From contig NZ_LMEP01000001.1 of the NCBI RefSeq assembly GCF_001426405.1, positions 311,241-375,240 of the forward strand: DNA of 64,000 bases. The letters run 5' to 3'. Source of the stretch: Streptomyces sp. Root1304 (lineage in GTDB: Bacteria > Actinomycetota > Actinomycetes > Streptomycetales > Streptomycetaceae). This document shows, piece after piece, positions 31,818-40,824 of the stretch (positions within the stretch are counted from its first letter, which is position 1; the number at the start of each line of letters is the position of its first letter). The notes under the pieces were generated by a model. That model was given only the letters and a program-made list of their open reading frames with translations, had not been told where the DNA came from and searched no databases. A program made the position numbers and the translations under genes.

Positions 31818-32591
31818 ATGGCCCACTTCGCACTCGTGGGGCCGTCCGACGCGCGGAGACCCCGGCTCGGACGGCCTGTTGGAGGTTCCCGGACGTCGGC
31901 GGTGGGGGGCGTGGTGCTGCTCCTCCCGGACGGCGAGCCGGTGTCGGGGCGTCGCGCCTCCGCACGGGCCCACGCGGCGATGCTGCCGCTGGCGCGCGGG
32001 CTCGTCCGCGCGGGCCGGTCCGAGGGCCTCGTCGCCCATGTGGTGCGCTACCGGGGACGCGGCTGGAACGGCACGGACGCCAACCTCGCGACGGACGCCT
32101 CCTGGGCGGTCGCCGAGGCGGTACGGCGCTACGGCGACGTCCCGGTCTGCCTCCTCGGGCACGGGCTCGGCGCGCGGGCCGCGCTGCGGGCCGCCGGGCA
32201 CGACGCGGTCGGCGCGGTGCTCGCGCTGGCCCCCTGGCTGCCGGAGGACGACATGGCGGCGGAGCCGGAGTCCGTACGCCAGCTGGTCGGACGGCGGGTG
32301 CTGCTCGTCCACGGCACCAACGACGCCAGGACCGACCCGGAGCTGTCGTTCCGCTTCGCCGAGCGGGCGAAGAAGGCGAACCGGGAGACCTGCCGGTTCG
32401 AGGTGCACTCCGACGGTCACGCGCTGCGCCAGTACGCGGCCGAGGTCCGGGCCCTCGCCGCCGACTTCGTCCTCGGCGCCCTCTTCGCCCGCCCGGTCGC
32501 CCGCCCGGTGACCGACGCGATGGCCGCTCCCCCGCCGCTGGGGCTGCGGATGCCGCTCGCGGCGGGCTTCGGGGGCACGCTGCGGCGCTGA
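31818..32591 (+). CDS. Alpha/beta-hydrolase fold protein lacking the nucleophile Ser
   Basis: This is a 257-residue protein with the alpha/beta-hydrolase layout. The oxyanion region is VVLLLPDGE, the nucleophile elbow is LLGHGLGARAAL (114-118 GHGLG, G116 where Ser is expected), the acid Asp is in HGTNDARTDP (D169) and the His in SDGHAL (H201). The missing Ser argues against ordinary esterase activity, although the other two triad positions are kept. No sequencing-type frameshift is visible. Function unknown. Confidence 0.75.
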   Translation: MAHFALVGPSDARRPRLGRPVGGSRTSAVGGVVLLLPDGEPVSGRRASARAHAAMLPLARGLVRAGRSEGLVAHVVRYRGRGWNGTDANLATDASWAVAEAVRRYGDVPVCLLGHGLGARAALRAAGHDAVGAVLALAPWLPEDDMAAEPESVRQLVGRRVLLVHGTNDARTDPELSFRFAERAKKANRETCRFEVHSDGHALRQYAAEVRALAADFVLGALFARPVARPVTDAMAAPPPLGLRMPLAAGFGGTLRR

Positions 32592-32614
32592 GCGGGCGAG
32601 CGGGGGCCGCCGGT

Positions 32615-33586
32615 TCACTGCGGCTGCGCCGGCTCCTTCGGCAGCAGGTGGCCCCTGCGGCTCAGCAGGAACTTCTTGAAGGCGGCCACCGGTGCCGTGT
32701 CCGGGTGGCCGTCGAGCCAGGCGACGCCGATCTCGCGGACCGCGCGCGGGGCGGTGACGGTGAGCTCGACGACGCCGGGGCGCGGGACGGCCGGCGGGGG
32801 CAGCAGCGCGACGCCGAGACCGGCGGCGACCAGGCCGCGCAGCGTCTCGGCCTCCTCGCCCTCGAAGGCGATCCGGGGCTTGAAGCCCGCCTCCGCGCAC
32901 AGGTCGTCGGTGATGCGGCGGAGCCCGTACCCCGGTTCCAGGGTCACGAAGGTCTCGTCGGCGGCCTCGGCGAGACGGACCCGCTTGCGGCCCGCGAGCC
33001 GGTGGTCGTCGGGGACGACGAGCCGGAGCCGCTGTTCGTCGAGGCGCCGGGCGACCAGGTCGGGGGCGTCCGGCACCGGGGAGGTCAGACAGAGGTCGAG
33101 GTCGCCGGCCCGGAGCCGTTCGATCATGGCCTCCCCGTAGTTCTGGACGAGGGTGAAGCGGATCCGCGGATGGTCGACGCGGAAGGCCCGGATGAGACCG
33201 GGGACGGTCTCGGAGCCCATGGTGTGGAGGAAACCGAAGGCCACCCGGCCCGCGGTGGCGTCGGCGTCGGCCCGTACGGTGTCGGCGGCCCGCTCCACCT
33301 CGGCGAGCGCCCGCTCGGCGGCGGTGAGGAAACGGCGGCCCGCCGGGGTGAGCGAGACCGTCCGGCCGCGGCGGGCGAAGAGGGTGACGCCGAGGTCCTG
33401 TTCGAGCCGCACCATGGCCCGGGAGAGCGTGGACTGCGGGACCCCCATCTCGGCGGCGGCCCGGGTCACGTGCTCGTGGCGGGCGACGGCGGCGAAGTAC
33501 GCGAGCCGGGGCGCGAGCACCGGTCCCATGTCTTCTTCGTTACTGTTCGGTGACAGGCGAGGCTGTGACCTGTACTCATGCGCCAT
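32615..33586 (-). CDS. LysR-family transcriptional regulator
   Basis: This is a protein of about 323 residues. The N-terminal winged HTH is LAYFAAVARHEHVTRAAAEMGVPQSTLSRAMVRLEQDLGV. The effector-binding domain follows (FGFLHTMGSETVPGLIRAF, VARRLDEQRLRLVVPDDH). I set the start at ATG 33586; ATG 33529, only a few residues before the HTH, is equally plausible. It is divergent from an MFS transporter with a 62-bp spacer, the classic LysR-target arrangement. The inducer is unknown. Confidence 0.92.
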   Translation of the reverse strand: MAHEYRSQPRLSPNSNEEDMGPVLAPRLAYFAAVARHEHVTRAAAEMGVPQSTLSRAMVRLEQDLGVTLFARRGRTVSLTPAGRRFLTAAERALAEVERAADTVRADADATAGRVAFGFLHTMGSETVPGLIRAFRVDHPRIRFTLVQNYGEAMIERLRAGDLDLCLTSPVPDAPDLVARRLDEQRLRLVVPDDHRLAGRKRVRLAEAADETFVTLEPGYGLRRITDDLCAEAGFKPRIAFEGEEAETLRGLVAAGLGVALLPPPAVPRPGVVELTVTAPRAVREIGVAWLDGHPDTAPVAAFKKFLLSRRGHLLPKEPAQPQ

Positions 33587-33648
33587 GGGAACGATTACAG
33601 CAGTTCCGTGCATTGGACGCATGAAACGGTCCGTCCTACGTTCGTGAC

Positions 33649-34932
33649 ATGCCTTCCGCCAGTACCGAGGCGGCCGCCGTCACCGCGTCCGCCGAAACCC
33701 GCCCCGCCCCCGCCGACACCCGCCTCGCGCCCGGCACCCCCGCCTTCCGCCGGATGAGCCTCGCGCTCTTCGCCGCGGGCCTCGCCACCTTCGCGCTCCT
33801 CTACTCCACGCAGGCCCTCCTCCCGGCCATCTCGGCCGAGTTCGGCGCGACCGCCTCCGCCGCCTCCTGGACGGTCTCGGCCGCGACCGGCGCCCTCGCC
33901 CTCTGCGTCCTGCCGTTCAGCGCCCTCTCGGAGCGCTTCGGCCGGCGCGCGATGATGACCGCCTCCCTGACGGTCGCCGTCGCCCTCGCGCTCTTGGTGC
34001 CGCTCGCCCCGAACCTGGAGTCCCTGATCGCGCTGCGCGCCCTCCAGGGCGCGGCGCTCGCCGGGCTCCCCGCCTCCGCGATGGCCTTCCTCGCCGAGGA
34101 GGTGCGGCCCCGGGCGCTGATCGCCGCGATCGGCCTGTTCGTGGCGGGCAACTCCATCGGCGGGATGAGCGGCCGCCTGGTGACCGGCTGGGTGGCCCAG
34201 ATGTGGGGCTGGCGCGCGGGTCTGGCCGCCGTCGGCCTGACCTCGCTGCTGTGCGCGGTGGCCTTCCGGGCGCTGCTGCCGAAGGCACGGCACTTCACGC
34301 CCGGCACGCTCAGCCCGAAGGCGCTGGCCCGGACCGTACGGACGCATCTCGCGGACCCGCTGCTGATGCGGCTCTATGTGATCGGCGCGCTGTTCATGAC
34401 GGTGTTCGGCGCGGTGTACACCGTGATCGGCTACCGCCTGGTGGAGGCCCCGTTCTCGCTGCCGCAGGGCGTGATCGGCTCCGTCTTCCTGGTCTACCTG
34501 GTCGGTACGGTCTCCTCGGCCGCGGCCGGCCGGCTCGTCGGACGGCTCGGCCGGCGCGGCGCGCTCTATCTGGCGGTCTCCACGACCGCCGCGGGCCTGC
34601 TGCTCTCGCTCGCCGAATCGCTGGCGGCGGTCCTGGCGGGCCTGGTCCTGATCACGGCCGGCTTCTTCGCGGGCCACGCGGTCGCCTCCTCCTCGGTGAG
34701 CCGTACGGCGAAGACGGGCCGCGCGCAGGCCTCGGCGCTCTACCAGTCCGCGTACTACCTGGGCAGCAGCGCGGGCGGCACGCTCGGCGCCGTCGCCTAC
34801 CACTCCGGCGGGTGGGCGGGCACGGTCACCATCGGTCTCGTGGCGGTCCTCGGCGTCGTGACCGTCACCCTGTACGGCAGCCACAGCGCCCGCACCGAGG
34901 CGCGGCGGACGCGGCTCGCGGCGTCCTGCTGA
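33649..34932 (+). CDS. MFS transporter, 12-helix
   Basis: This is a 427-residue transporter. FALLYSTQALLPAISAEFG in helix 1 and SERFGRRAMM in the A-motif fit the YnfM/arabinose-efflux-like group of MFS exporters. It is divergent from the LysR regulator that probably controls it. TACGTT lies 6 nt before the ATG, so it is likely leaderless. The substrate cannot be inferred. Confidence 0.9.
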   Translation: MPSASTEAAAVTASAETRPAPADTRLAPGTPAFRRMSLALFAAGLATFALLYSTQALLPAISAEFGATASAASWTVSAATGALALCVLPFSALSERFGRRAMMTASLTVAVALALLVPLAPNLESLIALRALQGAALAGLPASAMAFLAEEVRPRALIAAIGLFVAGNSIGGMSGRLVTGWVAQMWGWRAGLAAVGLTSLLCAVAFRALLPKARHFTPGTLSPKALARTVRTHLADPLLMRLYVIGALFMTVFGAVYTVIGYRLVEAPFSLPQGVIGSVFLVYLVGTVSSAAAGRLVGRLGRRGALYLAVSTTAAGLLLSLAESLAAVLAGLVLITAGFFAGHAVASSSVSRTAKTGRAQASALYQSAYYLGSSAGGTLGAVAYHSGGWAGTVTIGLVAVLGVVTVTLYGSHSARTEARRTRLAASC

Positions 34933-35008
34933 TTCCGGCGGTTCCGCTGCAACTGTCCGGCTCCCCCGGACGTCCTGATGCATAGGACTCTAGGGGGAGT
35001 TGACGATC

Positions 35009-35716
35009 ATGAAGAGAATCGCGGGTCACATAGGGAAGAGAGCGGGAATCGCCGTCGGACTCACCTCACTGGTGGTGCCGATGACGATCGCGCTCGGTGC
35101 GGCGCCGGCGCAGGCGGCGTCCTGCAACGTGACGACGGGCCCGTACCAGAAGCAGGTGGAGAAGTTCCTCGGCCGGCCGGTCGACGGGCGCCAGTCGCTC
35201 GCCGACTGCAAGGCCATCCAGGCGTTCCAGGGGAAGCACGGCATCACCCCGACCGCCGGGTACGCGGGCACCATCACCTGGCGCACGATGAACACGATGC
35301 TCCAGCAGAAGGCGGCGGGCACCAACCCCAACCGGGCGGGCGCGTGCCCGACCAACCGGGGCCGGATCGCCTGCGTCGACCTGACCCGCCAGCTCAGCTG
35401 GATCCAGGACGGCGCCCGCCTCAAGTACGGTCCCGTGCCGGTCCGTACGGGCAAGGACGGCACCGAGACGCGGACCGGATCGAAGAAGATCTACTGGCGG
35501 AACATCAACCACTGGTCGACGCTCTACCACGTCTCCATGCCGTACTCGCAGTTCTTCGACGGCGGCCAGGCCTTCCACTCGACCACCAAGTCCATGTGGA
35601 ACCCGCCGGGTTCGGGCGGCTGCGTCAACATGCGACCGGCGGACGCGAAGGCGTACTGGAACCTCCTCAGGAACGGCGACGACGTCTTCGTCTACGGCCG
35701 CAAGCCGGGAACCTGA
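35009..35716 (+). CDS. Secreted L,D-transpeptidase-like protein with variant SGGC motif
   Basis: This is a 235-residue secreted protein. It has a signal peptide (about 1-37), a peptidoglycan-binding-like region (about 45-100, SLADCKAIQAFQGKHGITPTAG), then a YkuD domain. The catalytic motif reads H190 ... G-S-G-G-C-V-N-M (C205), where the family normally has S-H-G-C. The His before Cys is therefore replaced by Gly. GGGGGAG precedes the ATG by 9 nt. The wall-linking role is inferred from family; activity is uncertain because of the motif change. Confidence 0.82.
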   Translation: MKRIAGHIGKRAGIAVGLTSLVVPMTIALGAAPAQAASCNVTTGPYQKQVEKFLGRPVDGRQSLADCKAIQAFQGKHGITPTAGYAGTITWRTMNTMLQQKAAGTNPNRAGACPTNRGRIACVDLTRQLSWIQDGARLKYGPVPVRTGKDGTETRTGSKKIYWRNINHWSTLYHVSMPYSQFFDGGQAFHSTTKSMWNPPGSGGCVNMRPADAKAYWNLLRNGDDVFVYGRKPGT

Positions 35717-35749
35717 CCCCGGCTGTCGGTCCCCTGAGGTAGCTTCCCT

Positions 35750-35778
35750 CTCACCGGCACCGAACGGGTGCCGGTGAG
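35750..35778. terminator. 12-bp perfect hairpin before the ECF sigma gene
   Basis: CTCACCGGCACC and GGTGCCGGTGAG flank GAACG. It ends 22 nt before the sigma-factor ATG, so it may terminate the transpeptidase transcript or act in the sigma leader. Confidence 0.6.
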
Positions 35779-35800
35779 GGGTGAGTGGGGTGTGGACCCG

Positions 35801-36772
35801 ATGAGTGACGCCGCGACCGCGACGACCGAAGAACTCGACAAGTACCGCAGGGAGCTGACCGGTTACTGCTACCGGATGCTCGGATCCTCCTTCGAGGCCG
35901 AGGACGCGGTGCAGGACACCATGGTGCGGGCCTGGAAGGCCATCGAATCCTTCGAGGGCCGCTCCTCGCTGCGGTCCTGGCTCTACCGGATCGCCACCAA
36001 CGTCTGCCTGGACGCGCTGAACGCCGGCAACCGGAGGGCGCGACCGATGGACCTGACCTCGCCGACCCCGGTCGCACAGGCGCAGCTCGTCAAGCAGCCG
36101 GAGATCACCTGGCTGGAGCCGATCCCGGACGGGCGCGTGCTGCCCTCGGTGGCGGACCCGGCGGAGACGGCCGTCTCCCGGGAGACCGTGCGGCTCGCCT
36201 TCGTGGCCGCGCTCCAGCACCTGCCGCCCAAGCAGCGGGCGGTCCTCATCCTGCGCGAGGTGCTCGCCTGGAAGGCGAGCGAGGTCGCCGAACTCCTCGA
36301 CACCACCGTCGCCTCGGTCAACAGCGCCCTCCAGCGGGCCCGCGCGACCCTCGCCGAGCAGGCGCCCGCCACCTCCGACACGGCGAACCCGCTGGACGAG
36401 GAGCAGAAGGCGCTCCTGGAGCGGTACGTCGCGGCCTTCGAGGGCTACGACATGAAGGCGCTGACCGCGCTCCTCCACGAGGACGCGACCATGTCCATGC
36501 CGCCGTACGACCTCTGGCTCCAGGGGCACGACGACATCGTGGGCTGGATGCTGGGCGTCGGCGACGTCTGCCGGGGCTCGAAGCTGGTCGCCACCGTGGC
36601 CAACGGCTCCCCGGCCTTCGCGCACTACCACCCGACCCCGGACGGCGGTTACAGCCCCTGGGCGCTCATCGTGCTGGAGCTGCGCGACGGCAAGGTCGGC
36701 GGGATGGACTTCTTCCTGGACACCGAGCGCTGGTTCCCCCTCTTCGACCTGCCGGCCCGGCTGGAGGCGTAG
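35801..36772 (+). CDS. ECF sigma factor with C-terminal SnoaL-like domain
   Basis: This is a 323-residue sigma factor of the type that carries its own regulatory C-terminal domain. Region 2 is LTGYCYRMLGSSFEAEDAVQDTMVRAW, region 4 is LPPKQRAVLILREVLAWKASEVAELLDTTVASVNSALQRA. From about 200 the NTF2/SnoaL-like fold follows (LLERYVAAFEGYDMKALTALLHEDATMSMPPY). Such factors (TIGR02960-type) usually have no separate anti-sigma gene, and none is adjacent here. The ATG at 35801 is chosen; an upstream in-frame ATG would run into the hairpin. Confidence 0.9.
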   Translation: MSDAATATTEELDKYRRELTGYCYRMLGSSFEAEDAVQDTMVRAWKAIESFEGRSSLRSWLYRIATNVCLDALNAGNRRARPMDLTSPTPVAQAQLVKQPEITWLEPIPDGRVLPSVADPAETAVSRETVRLAFVAALQHLPPKQRAVLILREVLAWKASEVAELLDTTVASVNSALQRARATLAEQAPATSDTANPLDEEQKALLERYVAAFEGYDMKALTALLHEDATMSMPPYDLWLQGHDDIVGWMLGVGDVCRGSKLVATVANGSPAFAHYHPTPDGGYSPWALIVLELRDGKVGGMDFFLDTERWFPLFDLPARLEA

Positions 36773-36777
36773 CGGCC

Positions 36778-37053
36778 CTATAGGTCCAGGGTCCCGTCGA
36801 GCCCGGCGAGCGTGAGCAGGGCCCGCAGCTCGGGCCCCGCTCCGTGGAAGCGTATGCGGTGCCCCCGGCGGGTCGCGGCGAGTTTCAGCCGGGCCAGGGC
36901 GTCGACGGCGGCGAGATCGGCGCGCGCGAGCGCGCCGGTCTCGCAGACCACCTCACCGGGCGGGGCGGCCCCCAGCTCGGCACAGAGCAGCGCCACCTCG
37001 TCCCGGGAGGGGCGGGCGGTCAGGGTCAGGACGAGCGGTTGACTGGTGTCCAC
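36778..37053 (-). CDS. STAS-domain protein
   Basis: This is a 91-residue protein matching a single STAS domain: a first strand, VVCETGALARADLAAVDALARLKLAATRRGHRIRFHGAGPELRALLTLAGL. The phospho-acceptor Ser of anti-anti-sigma factors is not evident at the usual position (ARADLAAV), so it looks more like the MlaB/NTP-binding kind. The start is GTG. It converges on the sigma-factor gene with a 5-nt gap. Confidence 0.75.
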   Translation of the reverse strand: MDTSQPLVLTLTARPSRDEVALLCAELGAAPPGEVVCETGALARADLAAVDALARLKLAATRRGHRIRFHGAGPELRALLTLAGLDGTLDL

Positions 37054-37116
37054 ATCCCGTACGACCGTCCGGGCGCCCGGAACTCATCGCCGGGCGCACC
37101 CCCTAGGCTCTCGATC

Positions 37117-37773
37117 ATGACTCACGAGCCTGTCGAACTGGTGATCTTCGACTGCGACGGCGTTCTGGTGGACAGCGAGCGGATCTACTGCCGCGTGGAC
37201 CGGGAGGTGTTCGCGGCCCTCGGCGCGGTGTTCACCGAGGCGGAGGTGATCGACCGCTTCGTCGGCTCCTCGCACGCGATGCTCACCTCCCTCGTGGAGG
37301 AGCGCAGGGGCCGCCCCCTCGAACCCGGCTGGCACTCCCCGTTCGAGCAGCGGTACGAGGACGCGCTGGACGCGGAGCTGACGGCCGTGGAGGGCGTCAC
37401 GGACGTCCTGGACGCCCTGGAGGTCCCGTACTGCCTCGCCTCCAACGGCAGCCACGCCGACATCCGCAGGAACCTCGGCCGCACCGGCCTCCTGGACCGC
37501 TTCGAGGGCCGGATATTCAGCGCCCGCGACGTCGCCCGGGGCAAGCCCGCCCCGGACCTCTTCCTGCACGCGGCGGCCGCGATGGGCGTCCCGCCGGAGC
37601 GCTGCGCGGTGGTGGAGGACAGCCCCTACGGCGTCCGGGCCGCCCGTGCCGCCGGCATGCGCGCCTTCGGCTACTGCGGCGGCCTCACCCGCGCGGACCG
37701 CCTGAGGGGCCCGCGCACGGTCGTGTTCGAGGACATGAGGGAGCTGCCGGGGCTGCTCGGGGAGCCGGCGTAG
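37117..37773 (+). CDS. HAD-family hydrolase (beta-phosphoglucomutase-like)
   Basis: This is a 218-residue cytoplasmic phosphatase. Motif I is IFDCDGVLVDSE, motif II is CLASNGSH, motif III Lys is in ARGKPAPD, and motif IV is VVEDSPYGVRAARAAG. The small alpha-helical cap is type C1. The substrate is a small sugar phosphate or similar. TAGGCT lies 7 nt before the ATG, consistent with a leaderless mRNA. It converges on deoA with a 32-nt gap. Confidence 0.9.
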   Translation: MTHEPVELVIFDCDGVLVDSERIYCRVDREVFAALGAVFTEAEVIDRFVGSSHAMLTSLVEERRGRPLEPGWHSPFEQRYEDALDAELTAVEGVTDVLDALEVPYCLASNGSHADIRRNLGRTGLLDRFEGRIFSARDVARGKPAPDLFLHAAAAMGVPPERCAVVEDSPYGVRAARAAGMRAFGYCGGLTRADRLRGPRTVVFEDMRELPGLLGEPA

Positions 37774-37805
37774 CCCTCGCACCGGCTCCCGTCGCGCGCC
37801 CAGTC

Positions 37806-39083
37806 TCAGGCGATGCGGTCCAGGACGATCGGGTTCGGGGTGAACTCCGTGCCCGGTGCCGCGATGTCCCAGGCCGAGTCCAGGGACTTCAGGGCGTAGT
37901 CGAACTTCTCCGGGGTGTCCGTGTGGAGGGTCAGCAGCGGCTGGCCCGCGGTCACCGTGTCGCCGGGCTTCGCGTGCAGCTCGACGCCGGCGCCCGCCTG
38001 CACCGGGTCCTCCTTGCGGGCGCGGCCCGCGCCCAGGCGCCAGGCGGCGATGCCGATGTCGTACGCGTCGAGGCGGGTGAGGACACCGGTCGACGGGGCC
38101 GTGACGACGTGCTGCTCGCGGGCGACCGGGAGGGCCGCGTCCGGGTCGCCGCCCTGGGCCGCGATCATCCGGCGCCAGTGGTCCATGGCCGAGCCGTCGG
38201 CGAGCGCCTTCGCCGGGTCCGCGTCCTTGATGCCGGCCGCCGCGAGCATCTCGCGGGCGAGCGCGATCGTCAGCTCGACGACGTCCGCCGGGCCGCCGCC
38301 GGCCAGGACCTCGACCGACTCGCGGACCTCCAGGGCGTTGCCCGCGGTGAGGCCGAGCGGGGTCGACATGTCGGTGAGCAGGGCCACCGTCCTGACACCG
38401 CTGTCGGTGCCGAGGCCGACCATCGTCGAGGCCAGCTCGCGGGCGTCCTCGATGTTCTTCATGAAGGCGCCGGTGCCGACCTTGACGTCGAGGACCAGGG
38501 AGCCGGTGCCCTCGGCGATCTTCTTCGACATGATCGAGGAGGCGATCAGCGGGATGGCCTCGACGGTGCCGGTGACGTCGCGGAGCGCGTACAGCTTCTT
38601 GTCGGCGGGGGCCAGACCGTCGCCCGCCGCGCAGATGACCGCGCCGGTGGTGTCGAGGACGTGCAGCATCTCCTCGTTGGAGAGCAGCGCCCGCCAGCCG
38701 GGGATGGACTCCAGCTTGTCGAGGGTGCCGCCGGTGTGGCCGAGGCCGCGGCCGGAGAGCTGCGGTACGGCCGCGCCGCAGGCGGCGACGAGCGGGGCGA
38801 GCGGCAGGGTGATCTTGTCGCCGACGCCGCCGGTGGAGTGCTTGTCGGCGGTCGGGCGGGAGAGCGAGTCGAAGTTCATGCGCTCACCACTGGCGATCAT
38901 CGCGGCGGTCCAGCGGGCGATCTCCGTGCGGTTCATGCCGTTCAGCAGGATGGCCATGGCCAGGGCGGACATCTGCTCGTCGGCGACCGCACCGCGGGTG
39001 TACGCGTCGATGACCCAGTCGATCTGCTCGGGGCTCAGCTCGCCCTTGTCCCGCTTGGTGCGGATGACGGAGATGACGTCCAT
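37806..39083 (-). CDS. deoA: Thymidine phosphorylase
   Basis: This is a 425-residue enzyme splitting thymidine/deoxyuridine with phosphate, feeding deoxyribose-1-phosphate towards DeoC. The family signature SGRGLGHTGGTLDKLE is present, as are DKHSTGGVGDK (phosphate-binding) and LDVKVGTGAFM. The ATG at 39083 has AGAGG upstream. It lies downstream of cdd on the same strand, separated by 80 nt that contain its own copy of the nucleoside palindrome, so it can be transcribed separately. Confidence 0.96.
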   Translation of the reverse strand: MDVISVIRTKRDKGELSPEQIDWVIDAYTRGAVADEQMSALAMAILLNGMNRTEIARWTAAMIASGERMNFDSLSRPTADKHSTGGVGDKITLPLAPLVAACGAAVPQLSGRGLGHTGGTLDKLESIPGWRALLSNEEMLHVLDTTGAVICAAGDGLAPADKKLYALRDVTGTVEAIPLIASSIMSKKIAEGTGSLVLDVKVGTGAFMKNIEDARELASTMVGLGTDSGVRTVALLTDMSTPLGLTAGNALEVRESVEVLAGGGPADVVELTIALAREMLAAAGIKDADPAKALADGSAMDHWRRMIAAQGGDPDAALPVAREQHVVTAPSTGVLTRLDAYDIGIAAWRLGAGRARKEDPVQAGAGVELHAKPGDTVTAGQPLLTLHTDTPEKFDYALKSLDSAWDIAAPGTEFTPNPIVLDRIA

Positions 39084-39097
39084 GGTGGTGCCTCTTT

Positions 39098-39109
39098 CTA
39101 CGCGCATAG
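39098..39109 (-). promoter_or_regulatory. Nucleoside-regulon palindrome upstream of deoA
   Basis: CTACGCGCATAG (11 of 12 to the consensus palindrome), extended to TCTACGCGCATAGA, 14 nt upstream of the deoA ATG. Confidence 0.7.
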
Positions 39110-39163
39110 AGGGGGAAAGGGGGAGCGACCCTTCCCATCGTGCCGGAAGGGCCGCTCCGAGGA

Positions 39164-39568
39164 TTACTTCGACAGGTGCTCCGGGCCGAAGGCCTGCGGG
39201 AGCATCTCCGCCAGGGTCAGGAACCCCGCCGGGGTCTCCAGGACGAGTTCGGGGCCGCCGAACTCGTACAGGAGCTGCCGGCACCGGCCGCACGGCACCA
39301 GGGACTCGCCCCGGCCGTCCACGCAGACGAAGTGGGTCAGCCGGCCGCCGCCGGTCGACTGGAGCGCCGAGACGAGCCCGCACTCGGCGCACAGGCCGAG
39401 GCCGAACGAGGCGTTCTCCACGTTGCAGCCGGAGACCGTCCGCCCGTCGTCGACGCGGGCCGCCGCGCCGACCGGGAAGCCCGAGTACGGGGCGTAGGCG
39501 CGGGACATGGCCTCGCGGGCCGTGACCCGCAGGGCCTCCCAGTCGGCTTCGGCCAGGCCGCCCGTCAC
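39164..39568 (-). CDS. cdd: Cytidine deaminase
   Basis: This is a 134-residue zinc enzyme converting cytidine/deoxycytidine to uridine forms. The zinc ligands and catalytic Glu are in SGCNVENASFGLGLCAE (Cys...Ala-Glu) and PCGRCRQ. The GTG at 39568 overlaps the permease TGA (GTGA), tying deamination directly to uptake. The length is typical for the homotetrameric bacterial form. Confidence 0.95.
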   Translation of the reverse strand: MTGGLAEADWEALRVTAREAMSRAYAPYSGFPVGAAARVDDGRTVSGCNVENASFGLGLCAECGLVSALQSTGGGRLTHFVCVDGRGESLVPCGRCRQLLYEFGGPELVLETPAGFLTLAEMLPQAFGPEHLSK

Positions 39569-40824
39569 TTGCCCTCGCCCTTGCGGTACGGCAGACCGTC
39601 CGCCTTCGGCATCCGCAGGCGCTGCGCCGAGAGGGCGAGCACCAGCAGGGTGGTGACGTACGGGGCGGCGTCGACGAACTGGCTCGGGACCTCGTCGGTC
39701 AGGAAGTACCAGAGGAAGAACGCGGCGGAGAAGGCGGCGGAGACGACCGCGACCACGTACTTCTTCTTGTACAGCTGCCACAGCGCGGCGATCACCAGGA
39801 GCACCGCGACGAGCAGCAGCAGCGCGTGGACGTTCTCGGCGCCGCCGCGCAGCTTGAGGCTGTCGGTGAAGCCGAAGAGGCCGGCGCCGAGCGCCATGCC
39901 GCCGGGCATCCAGTTGCCGAAGATCATCGCGGCGAGACCGATGTAGCCGCGGCCGCCGGTCTGGCCCTCCTGGTAGATGCCGGTGGCGACGATCGCGAGG
40001 AAGGCGCCGCCGAGGCCCGCGAGGGCACCGGAGGTGGTGACGGCGATGTACTTGTACTTGTAGACGTTCACGCCGAGGGACTCGGCCGCGACCGGGTTCT
40101 CACCGCAGGAGCGGAGCCGCAGGCCGAAGGACGTGCGCCAGAGCACCCACCAGGTGGCCGGGATCAGCAGGATCGCGACGACGGTGAGCAGCGACAGGTT
40201 GGTGACCAGGCCGCCGAGGATGCCGGCGATGTCCGAGATCAGGAACCAGTGCTTCTGCTGGAGGTCCATCAGCCAGTCGGAGAGCCCTGGGATGGTGATG
40301 TCGGTGATCGGATCGATGCGCGGGGACTGCTTGGAGGAGCCGCCCTCGGCCTCGGCGAAGGTGAAGTTCGACAGGTACTGGGTGAAGCCGACCGCGAGGA
40401 TGTTGATCGCCACACCGGAGACGATGTGGTTCACGTTGAACGTGACGGTGATGATCGCGTGCAGCAGGCCGCCGAGCGCGCCGCCGAGGAGACCGAAGAG
40501 GACGCCCACCCAGGGGCCCCACTGGTAGCCGGCCCAGGCGCCGAACCAGGTGCCGAGCACCATCATGCCTTCGAGGCCGATGTTGACGACGCCCGCGCGC
40601 TCGGCCCACAGACCGCCGAGACCGGCGAGGCCGATCGGGACGGCGAGCTGGAGCGCGCCGGAGACCTGGCCGACGGAGGTGAGGTCGTCGGCCCCGGAGA
40701 CGACCCGGACCAGCGAGAAGAGCACGAGGCCGGCCGCGACGATCAGCATGATCCAGGGCCAGGTGAGCTTGCGGCGTCCGCCCTTGGGCGCGGCGCTCGG
40801 CTTGGCAACGGTGGTGGTGCTCAT
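39565..40824 (-). CDS. Nucleoside ABC transporter permease 2 (BMP type)
   Basis: This is a 419-residue polytopic permease of the branched-chain/ribose-like BPD group. AERAGVVNIGLEGMMVLGTW is the conserved segment of nucleoside permeases of the NupQ/YufQ kind, with GENPVAAESLGVNVYKYKY as the cytoplasmic coupling loop. The N-terminus is Ala/Lys/Pro-rich. The C-terminus carries extra helices after the core. The ATG overlaps the stop of permease 1 (ATGA) and its stop overlaps cdd. Confidence 0.92.
   Translation of the reverse strand: MSTTTVAKPSAAPKGGRRKLTWPWIMLIVAAGLVLFSLVRVVSGADDLTSVGQVSGALQLAVPIGLAGLGGLWAERAGVVNIGLEGMMVLGTWFGAWAGYQWGPWVGVLFGLLGGALGGLLHAIITVTFNVNHIVSGVAINILAVGFTQYLSNFTFAEAEGGSSKQSPRIDPITDITIPGLSDWLMDLQQKHWFLISDIAGILGGLVTNLSLLTVVAILLIPATWWVLWRTSFGLRLRSCGENPVAAESLGVNVYKYKYIAVTTSGALAGLGGAFLAIVATGIYQEGQTGGRGYIGLAAMIFGNWMPGGMALGAGLFGFTDSLKLRGGAENVHALLLLVAVLLVIAALWQLYKKKYVVAVVSAAFSAAFFLWYFLTDEVPSQFVDAAPYVTTLLVLALSAQRLRMPKADGLPYRKGEGK

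Noticed and set aside
36778..37053. STAS protein as an anti-anti-sigma factor for the neighbouring ECF gene
   Set aside because: The usual phosphorylatable Ser is not seen, and SnoaL-type ECF factors are not controlled by anti-anti-sigma proteins.
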